From contig CAJNDS010000879.1 in assembly GCA_905221605.1 (NCBI GenBank), positions 114,501 through 178,500 of the forward strand: a stretch of DNA of 64,000 nucleotides. Reading direction: 5' to 3'. The translations under genes and the position numbers were made by a program. The DNA is from Symbiodinium natans (taxonomy: Eukaryota; Sar; Dinophyceae; Suessiales; Symbiodiniaceae). This document shows positions 1 to 11,299 of the stretch, in pieces. A model generated the notes under the pieces. It ran no database searches. It had not been told where the DNA came from and saw only the letters and a list, made by a program, of their open reading frames with translations. The stretch's first letter is position 1; the number at the start of each line of letters is the position of its first letter.

Positions 1-192
1 ATCATCGGTTCCCGCGTACGCCTCTACAGTACCTTTCTTTGCTTACGCGCAACGGTCGAGGCAGGCAGCAAACTATGGAGCTCGAGATGTGCCAGGGGCC
101 GTCGCTAATGCAACAGAACTGCGACCTACGTGGTTTGTCAAGGTATAGTGTTGTGACGGGCGTGGTGCCAGAAGTATTGGGTTTTAGTAAAA

Positions 193-1370
193 CTAAATAA
201 ATACAAGAAGAAATACAAAAAAAATACAAACGGGGAATGCAAGAAAAACACGAGCGCAGAAAAGCCAGCCGAACAAAGTGCAAGAAAAATACAAGAAATT
301 AAAAAAAAAAAAAAAACACAAGCAACTTAAAAAAAAAAAACACAAGCAACTTACAAGACAATACAAGAAAAATACAAAAAAAAACACAAGAAAAAATACA
401 AGGGAAAATATACAAGAAAAATACAAGGAAAATACAAGAAAATTACAAGAAAAATGCAAGAAAAGCACAAGAAAAACACAAGAGCAAATACAAAGAAAAA
501 TACAAGGAGGCGCGAGGCGCGGGGAGGGGGGGGGGGGCTTGTGTTTTTGTCGTGTTTTTTTCGTATTTTTCGCGTGTTTTTTCCGTGTTTGTTTCGTGTT
601 TTTTTCGTATTTTTCTTCCTGGTAGTTTTTTTCGTGTTTTCGCGGGCCGGGCGTGGGGGGGGGCGAGGGGGGGGAGGCGGGCCGCGGGGGGGGGGGGGGG
701 AGCGCCCCGGAAGGCGGGGAGGGCGGGGGGGGGGGCGGGGGAGGGGAGGGGGCGGGAGGGGGACGGGGCGGCGGGAGGCGGCGGGGGGGGTGCAAGGGCG
801 GGGGGGGGGCGGGCGGGGGCGGGGGGATGGGACGGGGGGGCACAGGCGAAGGCGGGAGGGAGGTGCGGAGGACCTGCTGAGGCGGGGGGGCGGGGCCGTC
901 TTGTGTATTTTCCGTGTTTTTTCGTATTTTTCGCGTGTTTTTTCCGTGTTTTTTCCGTGTTTTTCTTGTATTTTGAAATATGCGAAAAACACGCGAAAAA
1001 TACGAAAAAAACACGAAAAAATACGAAAAAAACACGGAAAAAATACGGAAAAAACACGCGAAAAACACGGAAAAAATACGACAAAAACACAAGCCCCCCC
1101 CCCCCCGAAACCCCCCGACCCCTCCGCCCCCCCCCGCCCCCTCCGACCCCCCCCGCCCCCCCCGCCCCCCCCCCTTTTCCTTTGCTTGCATTTTTCTCGT
1201 ATTGTTCTTGCATTTTTCTTGTATTTTTCTTGTATTGTTTCTTGTATTTTTCTTGCATTTTTGGTATTTGTCTTGCATTTTTTTTGTATTTCACCGTTGT
1301 TCCTGAATCGCTACTTGTATTTTCTCTTGAATTCATTCTTGTATTTTTCTTGTGTTTTTCTTCATTCTGC
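193..1370. repeat. Nested inverted repeat made of simple-sequence blocks
   Basis: Blocks run in the order A-rich (about 193-505, built on ATACAAGAAAA), G-run (about 507-538), T-rich (539-645, TTTTTCGTGTTTTT type), G-rich (650-890), T-rich (897-975), A-rich (976-1092), C-run (1096-1172), T-rich (1175-1370). The outer blocks are mirror images: the G-run followed by CTTGTGTTTTTGTCGT near 538 is matched by ACGACAAAAACACAAG followed by a C-run near 1092. The outer A-rich and T-rich arms are also complementary in type. Several frames stay open here only because the sequence is simple. It lies 3' of, or inside an intron of, the minus-strand kinase gene. Confidence 0.8.
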
Positions 1371-1557
1371 TGGGGGGTCAATACTTCCGAGACGCGCTCC
1401 TCACAAGTATAGTGGTAACAACGACATGCGACGACACTTGCACCGCGACAATCCTGTCCTCCAACAACCCATCGCCTTCTGGGCTCAAGACATATATGAC
1501 ATGATCTTCCTCGGCTACATGTTTTCTGCCGTGTCCTGAACTCTTCGCTGAGGCTGC

Positions 1558-4500
1558 CACATAGAGCACGACGCCCAGGCTCCAAAGCTGGCACAGAGGC
1601 AAACATTTCGTGGCTGTGCTGTTTCCGAGATTCTGGACTGTCCACTTTGACGGCAACTGATCCATGACCTGTCGACAAAAACTCGGACCGAGTGGAGACA
1701 CCCTTGGCTAATGAATGGTGGATTGGCGGGCAGTTGTGCGAATGGTGGGTATTTGTGGATAAGGGGAATGACGGGTGGGGAAGACGGGGAAGGGTGGGAA
1801 TCCATGCGGTGGGAATAATGGGTAATGGTGGGAATGGTGGGTATGGTATCGGTGGGTGTATGGTGGGCAATGGTGGGAGATGCTGGGAATGGTGGAGACC
1901 AGTGAATTGACTTACATCTTCGGCTGCAACAGTGATGTGCAGCACATCCGCTCTGAGCACCAAACATCCACACGCTCGTCGTAACCTCTTGCACAGACTC
2001 CGGCATCCGAAACCTCGCCAAATCATCGGAGCAACTGCAGTGAACTACAATCACTACAATAAAACCTTTCTGTTACTAGAGCATGCAAGGGTGAAACACC
2101 ATCAGATGCCTCGGGTGCCCAATATTGCGGGGTCCCAACCTGCCACATTCTGCCACAGAAAAACCGCGATGCTACCGTGACAAGGTCGTCCAATGGGGTG
2201 CAAGACAGGGGGAAAACACCTCCCAGGACTACGAACCTGGCTTTTCAACTTTTCATGCGTTATAGGCTTGGTTCTACGAAGGAGGGAGGGGATGAGGTGA
2301 CCGGCAGAGATGGGGCATCAACAGCTTTGGGAAACACAGTTTCATGGCCCGAACTTGGGATGCGCCGCGTGGATGGGGCGGGGAGGATGGCTTCGGAAAG
2401 GTGGGCTGATTTTTCGCAGGGGCAGGAGGAGTGGAATGAAGAGCCTTCGCCTTCTTGAAGCTATGGAGCGAGGGTTTGAAACTGATTTCATGGCAGGGGG
2501 TGAATGGAACAACCTCCCCCCCACCAAAACCTTTTAGTTGGCACATGCAAATAATGTCTACTGGCGTTTGTCCGAGGTTGATCGACAATTTCAGCTCTCA
2601 CTCTTGCAAGGCCTCAACTCAAAACATGTTGCAAGTGCTATCTGCACCACGTAAAACTGCCACGACTCTCCTTTTTGACCGCTGAGGTCGACTCAAAGCT
2701 TGGAACAAACTGATGCTGGGGCTTCGTGTTTTGGAATTTTCGGATTGGGTCTAAATTGGGCCGAATTGATCTGATGACGCCCATGAAAAGAACGTTATAT
2801 ATAATTTTGGCCCTGGCCGCCCCTCTCCCGAGAATTTCTGGACGGGCTGCCAGCGACACTGAAAGCGGCAAGTATGTCTCACAAACATCACCATGTGCAA
2901 ATGTATGGGCTAGTGGCCTGGGTGAGAGCAGTGCTGTAACCATCGTCCACCAGCTGCGTGCAAGGCTGTTTTGGCTTCATCGAGATAGGCTGCGACACTG
3001 CAAGCGGGATGTCAGTCCTTCGCATACCCGAAGTCCGTGATCTTGACCTCAAGCCTTTAGCAGCGTCAGAGGTTTGCAACCCTGCTTGCAGTGTGGTTGG
3101 CATCGGGCCCAGACAAGCCGTTTCTGGATGCCTCTCCACGCAGATGCAGCTCTTGCCAGTTCCTATGCCGAAGCTTTGGCGTGTCCCTGCCTTGCGATCC
3201 ACAAGGATATTTTCTGGCCTGAAGTAAAGAACACGTTGACATGAATTTGTGAAGCAAGTGCTTCGCTGAGCCAAGCACTTCAAGTCCCGGTGCACCACAC
3301 CCTGCGTGCATTGGGTGCTGTAAGGTAGCACAAACAGCAATGAATCTGCATGCACTGACAGCCTCGGACCCATAGAATAGAAAGTCCTCATGTACCGTCC
3401 GACGAACATCGACTAGTCATACCCCGAGTGCAACCGCCACAAGCGGCCCTTTGAGTAGATCGGTTGTGCCATGTCCATTTTGAGACACCCAGCTTGCAGA
3501 GCACTCGGGTTAAAGAGCTTTTGCTCAATGCGTTCTGCTTTCTGACTTGCCGACCAAGCCATCTGGATGCGGCTGCAGATATCTTCGTAGGCAGGAGATT
3601 GGGCGAGAGCCCTGCTGTCTCGCAACTCGCGAAGCGCTGCTAAGAAATGCTGGGTGCCAGTAGGCGTTGCTAGAGTGCACGAGACAGCCGCGCAAGTGCC
3701 CAGCACCCGGACCCCGGGAATCCGGTGAGCTCTGTGGAGCAAAGCTGTTAGCATTCGTAGAGAGGGCAAAGGCTTTCCCGACGGGGAGCCGTATGGACAG
3801 CCACAGGCATCCCGCTTTCGTGCTCTGGTAGCAAGAGCGGAGAGCAATTCGTGTCCCCAGCAACGATTCACGCGAGGCTCAAACACCAGACCACGTCGTG
3901 CCGCAGCTGGACTGGCTCATTAACAAAAAAACCCAGCTCAACGCCAAGGAAGCACAAACATCATAAACCTTGTGGCCCTGAAGCAAGGCTTGGATTTCCA
4001 GGATGCCAAGATCCGGCCCCCACCCCAATTTGTATTTCGTTCCGGCACTCACAACGATGAGAAGATCACCCACTCCCTCGCTGACATCCACTAAGAACTA
4101 AGCATACTTCGGTGCAAAAAAATCTTCTGGTGAAAACCAAGTCCAACTTCTTTCCCATGACCTTGGAGTGGATGTATCTCAACCTGAGGGCTGACACGGA
4201 AACCTCGAGAGGGTTGTGATGGATTCTGTGCCGAGGCAAAGGCGCATCTGCCAACTGCAGGAAGACGTATCGCGCCTGCCGAACTTCTAGATTCTAGATC
4301 AGAGTCTGACACCAGGGCAGTGAACACAAACACACGCAATGTTCGGGGCAGACACGACGCCATGTGCGCTTAGATGTGCAAAAGTTGCCCGAAAAGCGAT
4401 GCAAATTGAGAGAACGAACAGAGAACACACACCAATTCAGCTTCAGCTGGAGACAACAGCATCCATTTGATGGGGAATTCGGCAAACAAAGGTACAGGTT

Positions 4501-7500
4501 CTTTTCAACCCGCTTTTCTTCATCAGAGATGTATTGCTTCAGCCCAGGGATTGGCAGTGCAGAAATCCACGGCGGTGAGGGTTCCTCTATGCATGTTCTT
4601 TCTTGGCAGCCTACTTCGTCAGCAAATGCGGCCATGTTCGCATCAGCCAGCATCCGCGTCGAACTGTGACCGACGCCTCTTTGTTGCATTGTGGCCCTCA
4701 AGCCGTTGCTCATGCGCACGTGCCATTCAAAGAGTCCTCTGATCCTTGTTCTGCTTATCCGTTTTGGCTCCTTTCCAGATCCTCTACGATTCCAGAACTT
4801 CAGGCCTTGCAATTCCTTCCATGGCCATGGGACTTATGTCAGGACGATCTCACCCTGCAGCTGACCGGGCTACGAGGTATTGCGTGGAAAGGTTGGGTCG
4901 ACGACTGCGTGCTTGCGACTGAGCCTTTACCTTTGCCTTTCCTGGGTTTAATACTTCTCTGCTTGGTTGCCTGGCTGTCCTTCAGACTTCCCTTTCTTCA
5001 AGGCTCCACAAGAATCATTAGAACTTACCTCTGGATCCTGTTCTCTTCTGCTCTCTACCTTGCTCTCATCAATTTGCACGCATTTCCTGTGCGTCGGCAC
5101 GTAGTGTGCTAGTCAGGATAATTCTCTGATGACCTAACAAGCAGTCTCCTCCCGTTCATTTTCCGTCACCTGCCCAAATCAAAAAGAATCCCAATGGTGT
5201 TAGTATCTAAGAATGCCTCGCTCTCTTCTCAGACTTGTCTGAGCCCTTGCTCGCAAATGAAATGCGAGCGATGTTCATCGGATCTGCGGCCTGCGCGTGC
5301 TCAGCAGTTTCCAGCCAGACCATGGCATGAAACAGCAAAAGCCATCTAAAGCCATGAAGCATCATAAGACAGTAATTATTTCAGAAGAGGCAACATACAG
5401 ACAATGCAGACCGAAAGCCACCCACCAAAAACCATCACCTTCAATTTCTTGTCAACCCCAAAACGATCTAAAAGCCTAGAAACCTGCACTGCTCCTACCG
5501 CCCGTGCTCTGAAAAAATTGCACACTTTGGTTGCCGAAGCTCCTCACCTCGCAACTTGTCTGATGCAGTCAGCTCTCCTTGGTCCTTCCCTCCAGTCGAA
5601 TGATCGCGCGCGCGCGCACGCGCGTGCCTTGCACAGGTTGTCTACAATCGATATTTAAAGTATTTTGTATGGGTCACATGCCGAAAACACCGGTGGCAGC
5701 AGCGTTTGCGGCATCTACCCTTTCAGACGCTTGTTGCACGGCTTTGCATCGGCATTTAGTGTTTCCTGTGGTGGACATTATGCCAAAAACACTTAAGAGC
5801 GCAGTGTTTTCGCACTGCTGAAAGTGTTTCGTGTGGTCACATGATGCAAACACTACAAACACTACTCGAAACAGTGTTTTCAGAGAACATTCATGCCCGC
5901 TCGATGATTACGTTCGTGTTTCCATTGCGTGCGAATGGCCAGAGCATGCCAGAGAGTCCACTCGCACGATGATTAAGTCCGTGTTACCAGTGCGTGCGAA
6001 TGGCCAGCCGCACGTCCCCTTTTTACCAGTCTGCGTGAATGGCCAAAGCATCCGTGCCCGGACTGCGTAGGCTGAGTGCCATGGACAGAGTTGCGCCGTG
6101 CAATACGCAGATCACTGTGCTTGCTGGTTGTCACTTTGCTGCGGAAGCCTGATTTGAAAACCCTTTTGGAGGCTCTGCCTCTTCATCGCACGCAGAGCAG
6201 GACCCCCGGGACACGATCCACCGCGCTATGGCGATGTGAAGCATGATGGAAGGTGCCTGCTTTGAGGAGCACGACGCGTGGAAGGCGCGGCGAATCTTTA
6301 AAAAAAACACTGTTTGAGCAGGCTTGGTGTGTAGCCTAAACCATGAAACCATCGGCATGGACGCATTCCTTACTGTTTGGACGCGCGCGATCAAGCGACT
6401 GGCACGTCCTTGGTGCCTCGCCCCATGGAAGTAGATCGATGCGCGACAAGGGTGTCCATCAATTTACAGGCGCTGTTCTGGGGTGTAAGGAGGTTTAGGC
6501 TGAGCAATGCTGAGCACCGCCTGTGTCATCTAGTGTCCCATCTTGCACTGACTCGTGTAGTAAGGATAACAATCGCCGTCGGTGGATTCAGCGTCGGACA
6601 ATGTCAAACAGCTGCTGAGCCTGGCCAGTGGGAGGCCTTCGTGAAGCATTGCCCCATTTTGCTCTACCTACTCCGCTACATGAACGTGCTAGATGTACGC
6701 TGATTGGTACATCATGTGCTGGCACCGGTTTCTTGGAGAGAGATCATACAGACTTAAACACGATATCCCGCAATTCAAGGGTGCTGCACACGAAGCATCA
6801 GCAACATTGTCCATAGGCAAGCTGCCTCATGCTCAGACAAGTGCTTGTACTTGTGCTTGACGATGTGGTCGAAAAGCTCACCCCCCTGTCAATTGCATGC
6901 CACATCCTTGCTTCCATGTGTTATCATGTGCACGGAGGAGTGCATTCGCATGAGTGCCTCGCGCTGGCACAAGCTCGTTACAGCTCCACGAGACGAGTGG
7001 GTAGATGCCTCTACCAACTCCATGACCAAGTAGAGCCACTCCTTCGTTTCGACAACGTCGAAGAGCTGCCTCAGAGAACTGTGTGTGCATTGGTTCGCGC
7101 ATCTGCGTGAGCGGGCTGCGCGGATCTTCAATTACCTTGGTCGACTTTGTCAGCTGGCCTTTTTGCCACCCGACTAGCCACGGCACAGGGGAGGTTTGGG
7201 CTCTAGGTTTTGGTTTGGCAAATATTGGCTTTCGGGAGCAGACACCAAAAAACGCTACATGCACATATACACATATACACATGTAGACACACACACACTC
7301 AGGTCTGCAACAGGCCATCAATGCCATCGGTGACATTGCAAAGATCTGCAAAACAAATGTGTGAACCTAAACTGTGGTCCCGGGCACAATGTGTGAGTGT
7401 CGGAGGGAAAACAAGATGTTCGCTTCTGCTTTCCTGGCCGACGATCATGCGCCAGACGTGCAATCAAAACATGATTTGCAAGCTGCGAATTACATGCATC

Positions 7501-7880
7501 AGTACATCCTCTGGGAAGCAGGCAGTTTCTCCTTGGTACCTCAAAAGTTCGAAAGAACAGCATGGCATCTAATTCGCCCAAACTGCTGCGTTTAAACCAT
7601 TGTCCAGCGAACACTGAAAAATTGGCAGGAAGTCTGAAGTCTTTCCAAGGTCACGGTCAGCATCGCGCTGAAGCCTGAATTGCTTTTGGAGCGCAATCTT
7701 TTTCACCGCGAACTCCTTGCGCGTCGCAGATCTGGGGCTCGAGGGACATGAGCAGACTCTGAGCCAGTCCTCGCCCTTGTGCTTCGGCCTCCAACATCGA
7801 TGTACTGTTCCCTGGCCACCTCCGCCGAGCTTGTCCAAGACTACGTACCTCCCGGGATAGAGGCGCCGCGCGTTGCTGCC
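1558..7880 (-). CDS. CHK2/CaMK-group serine/threonine protein kinase, multi-exon, incomplete
   Basis: A eukaryotic protein kinase catalytic domain can be read in order along the minus strand. The exon at about 7770-7880 carries the glycine loop (LDKLGGGGQGTVHRCW). 7655-7715 has the ATP-binding lysine (EFAVKKI). 7015-7069 has the hinge (QLFDVVETKEWLYLVMEL). About 6810-6885 has GGELFDHIVKHKYKHLSEHE. 3279-3301 has GVVHRDLK. 3186-3218 has PENILVDRK. About 3015-3054 has LEVKITDFGYAK with the DFG motif. 2100-2139 has VGTPQYWAPE. 1966-1985 has GYDERVD. 1558-1587 has LWSLGVVLYV. The HRDLKPEN, DFG and GTPxYxAPE set and the GGELFDxIV hinge are typical of CaMK-group, CHK2/Rad53-like kinases. Phases agree at most joins when GT, GC and GA donors are allowed. 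Not located: the helix C exon, the exon before HRD, the segment between DFG and APE, the C-lobe after subdomain IX, and any FHA domain. The rest may lie beyond the left edge. The 3.5-kb gap between 6.8 and 3.3 kb is unusually long for this gene. Confidence 0.8.
3421..3740 (-). CDS. Unrecognised coding-like exon inside the kinase intron
   Basis: One minus-strand frame stays open for about 100 codons and looks helical and protein-like, for example LAALRELRDSRALAQSP and QMAWSASQKAERIEQKL, ending at a stop near 3418. It lies in the long gap between two kinase exons, where no extra catalytic-domain segment is expected. It may be part of a nested gene, an exon of something else, or chance openness. 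No family was recognised. Confidence 0.25.
4603..5112 (+). CDS. Open frame with two hydrophobic segments, doubtful
   Basis: This 169-codon plus-strand frame ends with two hydrophobic stretches that could span a membrane (around PFLGLILLCLVAWLSF and LWILFSSALYLALI). It sits within the large intron of the minus-strand kinase. No family was recognised, no splice structure was resolved, and hydrophobic frames arise easily by chance in T-rich DNA. Confidence 0.15.
   Translation: MAAYFVSKCGHVRISQHPRRTVTDASLLHCGPQAVAHAHVPFKESSDPCSAYPFWLLSRSSTIPELQALQFLPWPWDLCQDDLTLQLTGLRGIAWKGWVDDCVLATEPLPLPFLGLILLCLVAWLSFRLPFLQGSTRIIRTYLWILFSSALYLALINLHAFPVRRHVVC
5605..5627. repeat. Alternating CG/CA purine-pyrimidine tract
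   Basis: A short run of alternating C and G with two CA steps, the kind of sequence able to adopt Z-DNA. It is isolated from the other microsatellites. Confidence 0.7.
5663..6050. repeat. Diverged tandem repeats with a 66-bp period in the right part
   Basis: From about 5904 the unit GATGATTA(C/A)GT(T/C)CGTGTT recurs 66 bp later, each time followed by GTGCGTGCGAATGGCC. A third partial unit ends near 6042 with CTGCGTGAATGGCC. The left part (5663-5880) has looser repeats containing CACATG and AAAACAC, plus the small hairpin GCAGTGTTTTCGCACTGC at about 5800. No gene was seen here. Confidence 0.6.
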
Positions 7881-8177
7881 TCCACCTTGTCTGGTTACTG
7901 AAGCTAAGCCCAGCCGACTGCGCACGGGTCGTCGTCGGGACCAAACAAGCGCCTCTCAGCCTCGGATGGAGCATTTGGCCCTCGGCCACCTCCTTCCCCG
8001 CAGCGCCTGAATTTGGAATTAGAAAAGGCCCTGTTTGTGATCTGCTATGCGGCTATGCGCTCCTGCATCATCTCCCAGCTCAACAGCCGCAGCAAACTAA
8101 TTACAACCGACAAATCATACAAAACACAATGGGTTTTCTGCGCACCTTCTAGATAAACGAAAGCTGTAACGAACTTG

Positions 8178-8265
8178 AGAAGGTGCCATGGAAGCTATAG
8201 GGGGCGAAATTCCGCGGGACTCACAGCCGTCTAGACTGAAAGAATCGCGTCTGCAGGAGTGGCGC
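8178..8265. repeat. Dispersed repeat, uninterrupted copy
   Basis: This copy reads GAGAAGGTGCCATGGAAGCT, then GGGGGCGAAA, then CCGCGGGAC joined directly to TCACAGCC, then GACTGAAAGAA and GCGTCTGCAG. The same two modules occur in the same order near 42333-42400 and 42841-42900, where they are about 450 bp apart. No coding content was recognised. Confidence 0.65.
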
Positions 8266-8310
8266 CACCTCGTTATTGCTTCAAAAGCCTATGAACTCAA
8301 GGGAGGCCAG

Positions 8311-8328
8311 CCCCCCCCCCCCCCCCCC
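8311..8328. repeat. Poly-C run of 18
   Basis: An uninterrupted run of 18 C on the plus strand, just after the dispersed repeat. Between it and 8845 I saw no supportable gene. Confidence 0.9.
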
Positions 8329-8845
8329 GTTTAGGATCTGATAAAGAGTCCCAGACGTGTTTTCCCTCAGTGCCTTACTTAGAGGTAGAATGGTAAACGA
8401 CATCTCCACAGACCTAGCTTTGGTCATATGCCACCCCATAAGTAAACAGACTTTTTGTCTTGTTCAGGGTCCAATGGCCTGTTACGACAACGCTTTACCG
8501 TCAGGTACTCGGGCAGAAAAATCTGTGTCACTTCTGGTGCCTCTCACGACTGATTGGTCAGGGGTTAACTGATCGGGTTCTCTCCTCTGTGAACAAGCCC
8601 CTGGCACTAGCTCGTGCGATTTGATCTGCACTGGTCCTTGACAGGTGCACGAGCTTTGATCCAAAACAGATTATTTCTTGCCGTCTGTGTCGCTGCTGGC
8701 CTGTCATCTCTGTCGCACGCCGCTGCTGAAACCTGAATCGCAAAGACACAGGGATCGTCGTGTGTCTCGGTTTTTTTTCCGGGCCCTGTTGGCTAAGTCA
8801 TTCAAAAGCATATGACCAAAAAAACACTGAGCCGACAGTTTTTCG

Positions 8846-9320
8846 TCGTGGTCGTCGTCGGTAGTGGTAGTGGTAGTGGTAGTGGTAGTGGTAGTGGTAG
8901 TGGTAGTGGTAGTGGTAGTGGTAGTGGTAGTGGTAGTGGTAGTGGTAGCGGTAGTGGTAGTGGTAGTGGTGGTGGTGGTGGTAGTGGTAGTGGTAGTGGT
9001 AGTGGCAGTGGTAGTGGTACTGGTAGTGGTAGTAGGTAGTAGTTGGTAGTAGTAGGCAGTAGTAGGGAGTAGCAGGCAGAAGCAGGTAGCAGCAGGTAGC
9101 AGTAGGTAGGTAGTAGTAGGTAGTAGTGGGTAGTAGGTACTAGTAGGCAGTAGTAGTAGGTATTAGAAAGTAGTAGTAGGTAGTGGTAGGTAGTAGTAGG
9201 TAGTAGGTAAGTAGGTAGTAGGTAGTCAGTAGTCGGTTGTCGGTAGTAGGTAGTAGGTAGTAGGTGGTAGTGGTAGTCGTAGTGGTAGGAGTGGTAGGAG
9301 TGGTAGTAGTGGTAGTAGTG

Positions 9321-9361
<41 letters not shown>

Positions 9362-9401
9362 TGCAGCAGCAGCAGTCGTAGTGGTAGTGGTGGTGGTGGT
9401 G
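8846..9401. repeat. (GTAGTG)n grading into (TAGG)n and (TAG)n tract
   Basis: About 550 bp of T/A/G simple sequence. GTAGTG hexamers run to about 9035, degenerate GTAGTAGG units to about 9300, then TAG triplets to about 9360 and a GTGGTG end. Serine/glycine, valine, tyrosine and leucine/proline frames remain open through it, but they are only readings of the repeat. From 9402 to 10000 no gene was supportable. Confidence 0.95.
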
Positions 9402-10003
9402 GGAGATACGAAGATCGAATCGCAATCGTAATCTTGTGACTAATAGAAACAGCGGTCATGATTCAAATGATGCGGATGCCAACGATGGCAATATACCACA
9501 AAGAACAGCAAAACAATAGAAATGGCAACCATAGTACATAGCTGTAGTTATGATAGTAGCTAATTCGTCATAATCGTATACATAGGAATCATAGTAGAAA
9601 TTCGCATCCAGCTGTGGTCATCTGAACTGAGCGGCGCGACGAGAACTGAGTTCGATGGTCGCCAGGCCTCCACGGCCTTTGGCCAAATGCCATCGACCCT
9701 GTGACCCTACGACATAACCAGTGTGGCTCCAGGAATCAAGAATTCCAGTTCATTCCAGTTCGCTCTATGCAAGCCTTCCTCATACGCCGCTTCGGCAGTT
9801 CCTGTCTCGACGAGAGCTGCATGACAGATCTACCACACATTGCTGCTGACTTCGCAGCGGGCGCACGCCCGGCCTTTAGCTGGAGCTCCGTAGCCAGCTC
9901 CTGCCATATCTGGCCGACGCCACTTGCCATGTCAGTAGGTGCATGTACAAAACAATCAACAAATCATGCAAATACATCCATGGCGCACCCTCTCCAGAAC
10001 TGT

Positions 10004-10324
10004 GAATATATATATATATAACACAACGTAACGTATACTTATTTCTATATAGATATCTACATATAGCGCCCGTGGGTGGGTGGGGTTTATGGGGCTTAAC
10101 AAGGCTTAGGGCTTTCAAGCTTGGGGTGGCTTTGTTTGCAGCCTAGAGGGTTTTAATGATTTAGAGTCAGAGCTCAAGGTCAGGGTTTATTCACACTGAC
10201 ATCTGCGGGTGAAGCTCTGGGTTTTTTCTTAGGATTCTTGGCTTTCTTTTCTTGCATCGCGCGTAGCCGAAGAGTACTTTGGGGTGGAGGGAGGGGGGGG
10301 GGAGCGAGAACGCACAGCGCACAA

Positions 10325-10415
<91 letters not shown>

Positions 10416-10436
10416 ATATTGTGTATATATATATAT
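10004..10436. repeat. (AT)n and (ATACAT)n microsatellites
   Basis: A short (TA)n lies at about 10004-10020. A longer (ATACAT)n passing into (AT)n runs from about 10325 to 10436. The spacer is G-rich non-coding sequence with no gene seen. Confidence 0.9.
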
Positions 10437-10603
10437 ACATATTTTTCCTTATGTGGCCCCCCCCCCCCGACCCCCCATGTAGCCACGCCCTCTGCTTCAG
10501 ACAACTCGTCCGCATGGTCAACTTGCCGCTGTATGCACTGCAGAAGCAGCATTGGATTCAAACTGCAGGACAGAGTACCGCACAAAAACGATAACAAAAC
10601 CAA

Positions 10604-11110
10604 AACAAAAATGTAAGGAGAATTCTCTGGAACCTGAACCAAAGAAAACCCAACAAAAACAAAAACACAATGCCAGGAGAATTCTCTGGAAACCGAACCA
10701 AAAAAACAAGAATTCTCATGAGCATAATTCTCTGGAATCCTGAACCAAATTAAAAATGCAAGGTGAGCTCTCTGGAAATCTAAACAAGAATCCGACAAAA
10801 ACAACCCCGCCCTCCACCCCCCCCACCCCTCAAAAAAGAATCAAACAAACTCAAATTGCAAGGATCATTCTCTAAGAGCCAAAACCAATCAAAACAAAAT
10901 CGCCTTGCAATTGCTTGGGTTTTGCGCGTATTTCTTTGCTTGTCTTTGCTTCGCTAATTGATGTTTTTGGTTTCTTGTTTATGTTTCCAGAGAATTCTCC
11001 TTGCAATTTTGTGCGTTGCTGTTGTTCGATTTGTTTGACCTAAGTTTCCAGATAATTCTCCTTACAACTATTTCTTGTGGTTTAGGTTTCCGAGAAATAT
11101 CCTTACATTT
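10604..11110. repeat. Cluster of roughly 50-60 bp repeats carrying AATTCTCTGG, in both orientations
   Basis: GAATTCTCTGGAA or close variants occur near 10619, 10679, 10727 and 10766, each in an AAC/AAA-rich unit of roughly 40-60 bp. The reverse complement (CCAGAGAATTCTCCTT and variants) occurs near 10987, 11047 and 11086. The left half is A/C-rich and the right half T/G-rich, so the cluster forms a loose inverted repeat around a poly-C/poly-A centre at about 10800-10900. No gene was seen. Confidence 0.7.
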
Positions 11111-11299
11111 GTTCTTGCCTATTGGTTATGTTTTTCTTGTTTGCTGTTGGTTTTCGCTATTCTTGGTTCGGGTTTCAGCCAAGTTCTGTCTGCATTTGTT
11201 GGGGTGATGTTTCTTGTCTTGGTTTTGGGTGGTTCTAGCCAGATTCTTGATTATTTGTTTTGGGCTAAGTCTAAAGAAAAAATGAAGAACCTCACTCTG

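Noticed and set aside
193-2026. Overlapping open frames of up to 527 codons on both strands
   Set aside because: They are kept open by A-, T-, G- and C-rich simple sequence; the translations are Lys/Asn/Thr, Pro/Arg, Gly or Phe/Val strings with no domain.
2638-2943. AARPEIL as the kinase APE motif
   Set aside because: It resembles APEIL but has an extra residue, and the true VGTPQYWAPE exon is found at 2100-2139 with good splice sites.
8802-9459. 207-codon Pro/Leu/Tyr frame and Gly/Ser or poly-Val frames
   Set aside because: They are direct readings of the (GTAGTG)n/(TAG)n tract.
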